Origin: Platycnemis pennipes
Taxonomy: Eukaryota; Arthropoda; Insecta; Odonata; Platycnemididae
DNA: 64,000 bases
Reading direction: 5' to 3'
Assembly (NCBI GenBank): GCA_933228895.1
Contig: OW121852.1
Location: forward strand, 57,392,872 to 57,456,871
Part shown: piece by piece, positions 50,201 through 62,200 of the stretch
Layout of the letters: the number at the start of each line of letters is the position of its first letter
Position numbering within the stretch: position 1 is the first letter of the stretch
The notes under the pieces: model-generated
What the model was told of the DNA's origin: nothing
What the model saw: only the letters and a program-made list of their open reading frames with translations
Databases searched by the model: none
Made by a program: the position numbers and the translations under genes

Positions 50201-53200
50201 AGACTGGAATCATTTGATTGCTCCTGGTTCAAAGCTTTTTAGTTTACCATTGGATTTGGTTTTAAAAGATAATGTAGCTTTGTCATATTTCATTGATTAC
50301 ATGACAAGCATTGGGGCCCAAACATACCTGTATTTTTACCTGAATGTTGAAGGTAAGCAAGAATATTTAATTCAATTCAAAGGTAATTCATTGACAAAAT
50401 TTGCACTAAAAGAAAAACCATTTGCCTTGGCGGGGACTCAAGCCCTGATTTCCAGACAGTGCTCTAGCCAGTTAGACTGCCTAGGCATCCTTCTTCCCTA
50501 TTGTGCTGTTTTATTGTTTAACATATGATCAATTATCCCTGGTTTATTTTTTCCATCAGTAATGAAGATGATTCTTTCGCCATTATTCTGTGGTATGCCT
50601 AGTTTCTCATGCTCTCTGCCCTTTTATTTGTACATATCCAGGGCTGCTACCAGGTCACTTTTTGTCACCTTTAGTCACTTTTTTAAAATAGGGCCACTTA
50701 AATTTACTATTTTACTGCTAAGGTCGCTTATAGTCACTTTTTCGTTGTAAATATAAGTTGGTTGTATTTTAATTCCACTGCAATTGCACAAAACAACTCT
50801 GCGACCCTATTGTATGGTATTCATTTTGAGCACTCTCAGTGCCGCAGGGGAAGATGCACACTAGGCGAATTTTTCGGACGTGGCACTTTTGCCGTCGCTG
50901 TTGATCCAGTAATGGTGCGAAGAAAACAATGCAAGCCTTCATGCTAGGCTGTAGAAAAATCGATCGGTAGATTTGCTGCCAAGGTGGGTCGCACTGCCAC
51001 TACTTTTAGTGGTAGTTTTACTGCCATAAGTCAGTCAGTGGCTCACGTTACCAAATGGAGAATTGCACATTAGGGTGGATTTTCTATCGTGTGGAAGCAT
51101 CCTAGACATCCTTGAGAGTTTTTTGTGGTGTGCCTAATTTTGGAAGATAATTGAAATCATCAATAATGATTTACTCATTTCTTTGGTGGAAGCAAGACCC
51201 GACCTTTGGGACAGTGACAAAATAGACATTTGATAATAATTGAAAAACTTTGTGTTGTCATTCCTCAAATCTTCAAATAAGAGTGTAAAATGCTCAGCCT
51301 CTGCTCTTCTCTGGTTTATTGGATGGATCCAAATAAGGATATTGTTTCTTTTCCTATTCCTCCATCAATGATATAGAAATAGAGCAAGAAGTTTTTGTTT
51401 GTCATTTTATGCGTGAAAAATAAAATTATTTAAGAATACTAGGAAGATCAATGCAGTTTCAAAAAATAATTTGAAAAAAGCAATTAAGGTCCGCTTTATC
51501 ACATGCTTGACAAAGTGAAATTTCTGTAAATTACTGCAGTACTATAACAGGTATTCTCTAGAACCTTCCAACTCGAGTTTACTCTCTGGCTATAAAGAGG
51601 CACATCTGGTATCCATTACACTTGGTACCCTGATTACAATGTAAAAGAGTTTTACAAGAGATGTACAATTTTTACTCAAATTGCCTTGGCTATGCCAACT
51701 TGAGAGGTTGCATGGTGATTTACAGCTCAAGTGTTTAAGCACAATTTGGTCAAAGTGCTAAGTCAAAAAGCCACCTCGGTAAATCCGCCTAGTATGTGAC
51801 GGGCCATATGGCCAGTAAACATTATGCAGTGAGCTAGCAACACACACTGCCATGTTTCATTTAATTTTATTTTATTTTCGAAAATGAAAATTTGTATTTT
51901 TTCTCTATTGTATATGTTAATATGCTCAAAAAATGTATTTAACCCAAGTTGTCCTGTTTTTGTTCCTCCTATTACTCTCATCTCCTAAGTCCGAAGGTAG
52001 GAAATGTATATTCATGCTTGATGGCCAATATTCTCTATTTTTGGTCACTTTTAGGTCAATTGTTGGTTGTTTTTTGGTCACTATTTGGTCGCTAGTTGGT
52101 CACTACTTGGTCACTATTTCACCAAGGAAAGGTCACTAAAGTCACTATTATTTAGGTCACAGGCTGGTAGCAGCCCTGCATATCATATTTTCTGTTGATT
52201 CCTGATAATCATACTTATTCAGGCTGAAAAGACACAAGTCTGAGAATTCCAATTGATTTCTGCATGGTTCTTATTTTTTTGGGTTTTGTAAGTTGTCTTT
52301 ATGAAGGTTAATTTCACCATTGGGTATAGTTGTTAGTATCTTTAGAACTACATATTTAATACGCAAGTGTGATGTTCAATAATTGTGTGACTCCTTACAA
52401 ATGTATTGTGTATGGATGGTAGACCTACTACAGTTGAGCACCCTTAATCCGGGAACCCCTAATCCTGGAACACCCATAATCCGGCAATTTTGCCATGACC
52501 AACTGCCTGGTACTTAGTGGAGAATGCCGAAACCGTGGCCGAAACATTGCTACCTGCCGAGAAATTATTCTTGTATTAATACCGAGATACCATTCTTAAC
52601 GTTAATTTTCCCATTTTGAGAATCAGAATAATTTAAAAATATTAATTTCTAGTACTTCGTGTACACTGGAATTATTCTGGAACTTGAAGTAAACATATAA
52701 ATTTGAATACATCGCCGAGACGGACTACGACATCGGCCACTTTCAAAGGCACGTGCATTTTTGATTGACCACTAGACGTTATTTTATAAAAATTATTTGT
52801 TATCTGCTTATGTTTCACCCAAAACATGTCTCATCCATATAGTTGTGGCAACAGCACAAAACGTTAACCATCGCAGAAAAAGGGCAAGTTGTGAAAAAGC
52901 TTGACGCCGTTGCATTAGTAAAGCATTTGACTGAAACATACTACGTGGGATCTTCAACAACATAACACATTAAGAAGCTGAAAGAGAAAAATCATCCAAA
53001 TTTTACTGTTAAAGTGACACGAAGACGTAGATCACAGAGAGAAAAACTATGAAAGAAGATTTACGTGCTGATTTAGATAGCCTGGTTTCGATTGCGTCGG
53101 AGTGAAGGCCTTAGTTAGTATTTCTGGCCAAATGCTAATGGAGCAGGATAAACTATTTCAGAAATAGACGTGATCAATCCAAAAGACGTGATGTGGGAAA

Positions 53201-56200
53201 TTTCACGCGCATGCAATAGTATTTCACCGTCCGTTCTAAAACACGCGTGGTTTAAATTGTGGCCCGCTTTAAGGTTTGTTATAGATGAAATAAGTGGCGA
53301 TTTAAAAAATTTCATGTTTCTGAGGATAAAAATATGATGATGGAGTTTGCAAACACCATCCATAACCTTGAATTAAAGGAAATGGAATTGGTAAATTTAG
53401 ACGAAAAGATAGTTAGCGGCCACGATATTCTCACCACATAGCATATGTTATATATCATAGATGATGAAATCATCGAAGTGGTAATTAATAACAATAAGTC
53501 CGAGTGGGGATGACGATGATCAGCCTGAAATTGTTGAAGGAAGATTACTAATGGCGATGGTCTTTAAAGAATAATCCAGTCCGGTCACCCGCGGCGACGT
53601 AGTGATGGGCGGCCGTACACACGAGACCTTTGCGGTGACATCGCGCTGAATCAGCTGATAACAAATCAAGCACGGTAGGAAATTATGTTACGCAAAGCAC
53701 AGCATAAGAAATATCAAATTGTATACCCTTTCCCAATAATAATATGAAACTTTTACATGTTCAGCAATATGCACAATGCTTAGATTCCGTTATTTTTCAC
53801 TCACTGCGCAACGTCGATAATTTTAAATAATAACTTTGTGAATTAAGAAACCATTTGTTACTGATTATTCTCAGTGACTCTTTTTAAAACAATGTTCAGG
53901 AAATGGAAAACGAATATATTTTGTTATAAATAATTGACTCCTTTCAATGAAAACATCCCAGACGTCAGAAATAGACCAGTTGCCATGCATGGGCCATAGT
54001 CCGGCAAAATCCCTAATCCGGCATCCCTTCGGTCCCGACTGTGCCGGATTAAAGATGCTCAACTGTATGTACTTCTATATATCAGGGTAGTCAGATTAAT
54101 CTAGCCCGAAGTCATTAGGAGAGGTTGTTCATGTCACCCACAAGCCACAGGGCTCTACTTTCTTGCCTTTAATGTTAAATCATTCCCAATGCCTGGTATG
54201 GTTTAGTTTGATCATATCATCAGGTTTTGTGTTAAACATTGCTGTAAAGTATGAACAAACATTTTATCCATGGTAATCATATTGTTTCGCTCTAGGAGCA
54301 AAAGTTAAAATTATGTGACAGTATAACAGAAGAATAATATATTAACTAGAATTGTACCGATACCACTATTTCCGATACCAAACTGATGCCTTGATACCAG
54401 TGGCCGATACCGATAGTATTATTTGCCAATGCCTTACTTATTTTTCTAAAATAATGTGATGAGTCTTTCCTTCTCGTGAAGAGAACTCAGTAATCAAAAG
54501 TGTGATAAAAGATAATTATTGAGAGAAATGACATTGTGATAACTCTCTTATTTTGCCACTATTACAATTATCACTGGAAATTGGATTTTATACACTAAGC
54601 CATCTTGCATTTGTAAATACTGAAAATTCTTTTTAAGAAGTGAAAGCTGCTGAACATGCTCAGAAGCTCATATTTGAATGTATTGCTCACTGACATAATA
54701 TTGACATGGCTGCTGAACATGCTCAGCAGTTAGGAGGGTTCTTCTATCTGGACCATAGCACTAGTTTCTGAAAACATTTGCTCAGGAAACTCTAAACCTG
54801 CAGGTACACCCAAATACAGTGGACTCTGATTAGCACGTTTTTTTAGGGACCCGAAATCCTGAACATAGTAACGAGGAAAACTTGCTGAACAGGTTAGGCC
54901 TTCTCGGGCTATGTTGGAGATGTGTGGGTTGCGTAACTTCCAGGGGACCAATACTCCTGCCATCAAGTTAGTTCATTGCTGGCTTTAATTTATCGTAACA
55001 AAGTTTCATTTTCAATTATTACGACTGCCTAAAGATATGTATGATACCTTGCATTGATGTGCACCCAATAGATAATGATGACTATACAACCAAATAGGGC
55101 GTTTTGTGTATACTGTTCACGCAAAAAAGTATACAGATATAGACTCAACGGCTTGATATCGCAAAAAAGGAAGAAGCGAAATTCATAGAGTATATCAGCA
55201 TGTAGGTAATTTAGCCTTTCGTTTAATGCAGGCACCAGGCTTTTTTAATAATTACTTTTGAAGCATGTTTTTGCAGTGAGGAAGAAAAATGGTACATTTC
55301 TTAGAGTCACAGAGACCAGCGTCACTTTGGAGGTTGTCATAACAATATGAAATGCACAAATGAAAGGAAATTTTGATAGAATATGAATCATACTTTTGCC
55401 ATGATGTCCGATAAGTTTCAAATATTTACTTATATTTGTTGAAGTTTTTCTAGTCAGTTTACGAAACCTGTCACGAAGATTGCAGCTAAGTAAACAAATA
55501 CATGATCCATTGGTAAGTCAGGTGAAGAAGGAAGGATTTCAAAATTATATGTTTTTAGATGATTTTCACTGAACGAATACTCACGAGTAAAAGTATCAGA
55601 AAAAAACGAATACTCGAAAGTATCGAAGTATTGGGAAAATGGCTGATACCCGATACTCATAATCCGTATCGTCCCAAGTCTGATAATAACATCCATTTTA
55701 TATCTCTACAAGTATGACAGTAATATTAGCAAAGTTACTATATATTGTATCTTATACAGAAATAAACAAGGGTAGTCTCTATCTCCTCAGTAAAAATAAA
55801 ACAAACTTTGACATGATTTCTATATGCTTTATTGCTTTAAAGAAACAGAGAATAACAGTCACAATGTTAATTTCCATTATCACAAAGAGTGGAATTGGTA
55901 GCCAATTTTATTTTTTTAATTTATTGAAAGAAAGAAAAGTTATATAGACTTGGTACTAGTCAGAAAGGACCAAAATAGCTTTATCATATTCAAGGGATGG
56001 AATTAACTTTAACAGAGGTTGGCTGTATAACATGGAGGAATCATGTTGAGGTAAGCAGGACTGACTAATATTCCTACAAAAGGATTGGCATCATTTTTCA
56101 AATGGAGAAAATTGTTTTGGCTAGTCCAAATTTTGAAAAATTACTTATCATGCCTACTGTTGTTAGTAGAAAACTATTAAACCAACCATTCATAATCACA

Positions 56201-59200
56201 ATTTATATATGCCTGTAACATTGTATCACGTCAGTATGACCAGATGTGATTGCTATTGGTACGTGCCTTTTATCTTGTTTGTTTGCAACATTTGCCAGTC
56301 ATGAATATCCAAAATTCCAGTTACATTAACAAAAACTGTTTCTCTTAAATGCAAAATGATAGCTGCCTCTCTCACAAATTGAATGTATTTGTGGGTATGT
56401 TTATATTTTGACGAGTTATATTTTGACTACATATCAATAAGTTCTGGGACAAGAGAGTGAGGAATTTATAATGTATTTGGAACAAATATTCACCAATGAT
56501 AGATTAGAGGATTATTGGCATTAAAGAATGCACCAGATATGTTTCAGGAGACTCGAACCTTTCATGTGCATAATAATCTTCATCTGTTTTGGTATATGAA
56601 GCCTTAATCTTGTGTCTATGTACTTTTGATACAGACCGTAACTATTGCACAATCTGTGTACTAAATGAAATGGCCTTATGATGGGACTTTTATGTTACTG
56701 TGTTTTTTTCTTATGGACCCTTGAGAACCTAATTTTTGGTCAGAATAACCTCATGTTAAATATCCTGTTTAAAACCTTTAAGACATTGAATTTTGATGTG
56801 TTTACCTACCAGGATGGAGGGTGTCTGCTGAACAACAGATGTCAGATCTGGAGCTTCAAAAGATCAAAAGTTCACAGGATCAAACTGACACCAACTCACA
56901 GGGTAGCTCAGAAACTCTTCAAGTGCCTTCCAGCAAAGTTCAACCTTACCAGGTTCAACCACAAGGTCATGTACTTGAGAATATGAGGGAGGCAGCTTTA
57001 AGTATTTACGACCAATATCTTTCTGAGAAGGTTGGTTTGGCTTTGCTTGTATTATTCCATTAACCCTATTATTTTTTATCAAGTTATGTTCTCTATGAGT
57101 ATATCTTATACTAAAGGACTTATTGATGCTCACATTCATCTTAAATTCTCTCAGCATCTGCATATTTTGATTTGCTACGTCAGCTGTTTGAATGTTTTTA
57201 ATGTTGTCATTCTGTAATGCTTGATCAATTATTAGTGCTCTATGATGAGATTTACCCATATTGTTAGTGAAGAGGTCATGTGTATGGAATATAATGAGAA
57301 TCTCGCAATAACAAGTGATTGGCAATGTACCACCGAAAGGCCCAAGATTAACATGTAAAAGAAAACGATATAACGAGGCCAAGAAGCTCCTGCCATGGTA
57401 TACGCTCGGTACTACAAGCAAAATTTCTTGAGGGTGATGCACTGCAAAGTACCAATTAACGCATGGTATTTATTTTTAGTAGCTTAATTTGTCAACTACA
57501 ACTTAGAATACTATATTTGTGCCATCTCTACATTATTTAAAGTCCAATCAAGTCCACCCAGTGACGACTTATGGCTGGCCCTGACCTTGTGTGCGCTCGC
57601 ACTTTTTAAGTTGTTCTAATGTTAAGCCAAGTTCACATAGGAGTGGAATGGGTGGAAGATGGACAAGCAGAAAAGCATCTAGTCAATCACATGACAGTGG
57701 AGATTGGTGGTGTGGGTAAGGGGTGGAGTTCAGCCCACCTGTCTTTGTGTGCCAGTGTGGGAGTAGTCGACAGATGAGGAGTTGATTAACTCGGTGAGAG
57801 ACAAAGGTGACAACGAAATTAGTTCTCTTTCAAAGAAGAAACAGTGCCTATGCTGACTAGAGCTAAAGCACAGCAGGCTCTTAGAAATATTTGCGCCTTT
57901 TACCGGGCCAGTGATGCTTCCGCCGAGGACTTAAGCAAATTTAGTGAAGTGAAAGGGTCTGGGCTTTTGGCAACTGCCATTAGACTGAAGCAGATGATGC
58001 TTGAATGATTTTCCAACTGGGAATAGAAATTGAAAGTACTGTGCTGTTAATTTGAAGCGTGTGTATTTGTGATACTAAAGGTCCATTGCTTGTTTTTTTA
58101 TGCTTTTTATCATCGCAACAAAGTCGTCAAAGTTTTCCCGTTGCCAAAGAATTATTTATATACTTAAAATTTTACGGTTCATCCTGGTTTCGATTATTTT
58201 TCCTGTTAGCAGAAGTAATGGGAATACTTATGTTTTCTGGTACATGTGTTAATTTGTGCATTTTTTTCAATGTTTTCATAAATATTTCCTGGGCCGATCT
58301 TATGCGAATAATTAAAATTTACCCTATTCAACAAGTTTTTATTTTATTTTATGATTCCTGACTTCACGGATATATACAATTTGAGTGAATGCATCAATAA
58401 TTCTCGGCAATAGTATTTCACAGGAGTTACCTCCGTTCGCTCTAGATCCTCCAGATGGCAGCACTAGTATGACACACGATGTGCATTGCAACCGACTGAG
58501 GCATTTGCTTCTGTAAATAAATACTCGCTGCAACTAATTTTCGAGAGATAAGTGAATGTGAATTTTAGGAATGGCTAGGAAGAGGTAATTATGCAAGAAA
58601 TATTTTCGACCGCCGAAAAATGCTGTATTTCTGTGAACATTATGGCAACTTTCTTAACCAATGGATGTACTGGTTAACACTGGAAAACTTCAGCAAAGCA
58701 TAAATTATTTATTTGGAAGATTTAATTTGCGAAATAAACGATAAATATGCAATTGTGCACGAAAACGGCCCTACCTGTTTCTAATGGCATGGTAACAAAG
58801 AAAAATAGAAAGTAGGAACAACTGTGGGAATTGAGAGGCTTAATACATCACCTTCGGATATAGTGAGTGCTCGCTATAGCGAGTGATTTCCCAGCCATTG
58901 AGAACACACGTTAAACCGTGCTTCCACTGTATTTGTATTGTTGGTGCTTGCAAATATTTGGCATTATTTAAATGTTCAACAGGCATCTCCCAGACTACGA
59001 TTTGATGAGGCAGTTGTTCGTCGTTTGGCCCAGCAGCTCAGAAGTGAGTGTCCCAGTGAAACTTGGTTTGATGAAATACAATCTCTAGCATATGAGAAAC
59101 TTCAGGTAAGTTGACTGAAATCTTTAATAGTTTTTTTTTATAAGTTTACATTAGATGTTTGAACACATTTTTTTGTGTGTATCTTTAAATGATAATCCAT

Positions 59201-62200
59201 TCCAGTTTATAAGATAACCTTGAATCATCAACAGTTGAGTAGTCCGGTTATAAAGCCGTTAACTGCATTGGAAGCAAAACTTGGAAAAGTGAGAAAATGT
59301 TCCAATAATTTTTTTCAGCTGATGCAAGCGTAATTTTTTAGCATAAAATTTAGAAAAAATATGCAAATTTATTGGTATGACAGTAGGAAAAATATTACAG
59401 ATGGTAAAGAGTATACTTTAGCATTTATTTCGTAGTTAACGGTTTTTGAAAAGAAGTATATTAATATACTGAATTATTTTTTCTTCAAAAATGAAGTTGT
59501 TGTTGATGTTAGGTGTTTATTTTAAAAACGTGTCAATCTTTGAATGAAAAATATAAATTTTACTTTATTTTTTATGGAGTAGTTTTCAAAAATCGAAACT
59601 TTTCACGATATATTAACAGAATGCATTTTTTTAAACATATATAAAAAACTTACATTGTCCATTTATTTTAAATCTAATGTAGTAAGAAATCTTCATACGG
59701 AACACATTAACCAACTAATATTTCACTTTTAAGACAATTCAGCAAATACTTATTCTACACATTTTATAATCTGAATTATTCAACATCCTTCAATCCAAAG
59801 TCAGACAAATTGTAATGATTATCGGCATTCATGAATGCTTCTTGATCCCAAAACATCTCCGAGTAGGATGTTAACTGTTGATTTTCCATCCAATGCTCAC
59901 CAAAGTGAAGTTGAAGAAGGTTTTTAACATCGTTTAGCTTTGCTTCTTTTAACAGGTCAACTTTATTAATAGATAGGAGTGAATCCTTTTTTTTTATATT
60001 TTGCACCATTTCGTAAAAGATTTTGCTTCGGAAGTATCGATATTATAAAACTGCTCTCCTTTACCAAACAATTACTTCTAAAGTTGTTCCAAGTAATGAT
60101 GATTATTTTGGATTTTTGGAACTGAAAATGCCAACTGGAGGGATTTTGATTTTGTCTTCTGTGTATAACTTCCAATCACTGATTGGGCATTCCTCTCCCA
60201 AACAAATGACCGTGGGGTGTTTCTTCAAGATTTCCAAGTAGATAGAAGCATTCTTTTATGCGCTGAATTTCTGAAATTGCCTTTCTAAATTTCCAAAAAC
60301 TCTGTGTGGTGAGATGAACGAATGTTGAACAATAGGGAACCAAATCTCAATCTTGTAGATTGTAACTGTGTCTCCATGTAATAAGCACGTAGTAATGCCT
60401 GAGAACTTAACAAGCTGTGCAGCCTTATACAATTTTCTACTGATAATTTAATGATTTTAAGCTGACTCTTTTAAATAAAAATATGTTTATTGTATGCCCA
60501 ATCACATTTTTAATCAAACCTGATATTTATTTGAATTTCTTTAATAATTGCAGTTAACAGCTTTTGCAAATGGACTACTCAGTTATTAAATGTGTATTTT
60601 AACTCTTTTACTGCCAGTGGGTTGATATATCGGCCCTCTGTTGTTGTGTGAAAACTGCCAAGGGCCAATATATTGGCTGACTTACATTACATCATTACAA
60701 ATTTGTAATGATTGTATTTCCTTCTAATCAGAGACAGCATGAATAATTTTTTCATCCTCATAAAAACTGAAATATATCATCAACATGTAGAAAAATACAT
60801 AATTCATAAATTAAAATTAAGTGCTTCAAATATATCTAAAATTTAAAATCTTACGATGCTCATGGAAATAGGCTTGGCCGTTTTCGCACAGTCTACCTTA
60901 ACGGGGTTGGCAGTAAAAGGGTTAATTCTTGCTTAAGTGCAGGAAACCTAATGTCTGGTAGAGACTCATGCATTCACTTTTCCTCTCCATCTTTCCTTTC
61001 ACATTCCTGTTTATCCTAAAAACAGAAGTTATAATTCCGTCCACCCCATTAGACCTTCCCGATCATGATCTGTATCTCTTAATTGCCCTTATATGGTGTT
61101 GGTCAGTCAAATCAAGGAAGTTTTGATGGTAAAAGTAAGTAATATGTTGGTGTTAAATTTAAGCATTTCAAATTCATGTTATGGTGGAATCCCCTAAAGG
61201 AAAAGTCATTCATCTAGCTGCAAATCATCCTTGCTTTCCTTGTTATTATGCTAGCGACATTAACTGTTCGAGCTACAAAGGAATCCTCTTTCCCTGCAGA
61301 TTTATAAGAGCCTTCAAGAATCTGATTTATTATTGAACAAGTATATCAAAAGTAAACACCGTAATGGTTTAGCTTTGTGGATGGTGATCCATGATTATGA
61401 CTGCTTTGTGGCACAGTATTCTCCTGCATTTTTGTCAGAAACTTACCCATTTAAGTCCTTAGAAATCCACCAGTATTGAGATTTGAACTGAATCTTACAT
61501 TTTTTCAGTGGGTTTGCTCAAATTTTGGTTACTTTGATACATTTTTTCATATATTTCTTGGCTAGTTAGGCTGATTCTGAAATCCAGGCAAAAATTTGAA
61601 GTTTTAACAAAATTTCTCTTATTCTCTCCATTGTCTAGACGGATGAACGATTCCTTCCATCATTCCGTCGCTCAGCTGGTTACATCCGTCTTCTAGCTGA
61701 ACTTGATCTCTTGAAGGAGCCCTCTCGTTCCGATGAGGAGGATGACTCACAGTCGCTTGAAGATGAAGCCTCTGCATCATCTCTCTCAGGTGGAGATGCT
61801 GCATCTGTGTCATCTCTTGATGTGACTCCTGCCCCAAGTACCGAAACTATCCAACACAACCATAGAAGGCAGGGTAGTGTTGGTTCAATTCCTACATCCT
61901 CCATTTCTTCTTCTGTTCCCCATCGTGCCATGGCCCCAAATCACAGACGTCAGGGTAGTGGGGGTTCGATAAATTACCCCTTGCCCATCTCCCCTCTAAC
62001 TTTCACTCAAAAGGGGTCTACAGACAGTAGCCCCAGTGCCCCTTCAACTGCTGGAGATTCTCTGCCCCCAGCAATTATTTCTACTGGAAGTGAAACAAAA
62101 GCAAGACTGAGTCGAAGGAAAAGTGGCGAAACACATCAAGGATCATCAGAAGTTCCACCAAGTAATCAATCCTTCATTTTACTGGCTGAGATTATTGAAA

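Noticed and set aside
50353..50528. Extension of SNX13 exon 8 past the donor
   Set aside because: The frame stays open, but similarity to the family stops exactly at the GTAAGC donor and resumes in exon 9.
54760..54850. Tigger-like end CAGTGGACTCTGATTAGCACG
   Set aside because: No matching inverted end was found nearby, so no element could be bounded.
56864..57442. 192-codon minus-strand open frame
   Set aside because: Its 3' part is the antisense of SNX13 exon 9 and the rest lies in intron 9. There is no recognisable motif.
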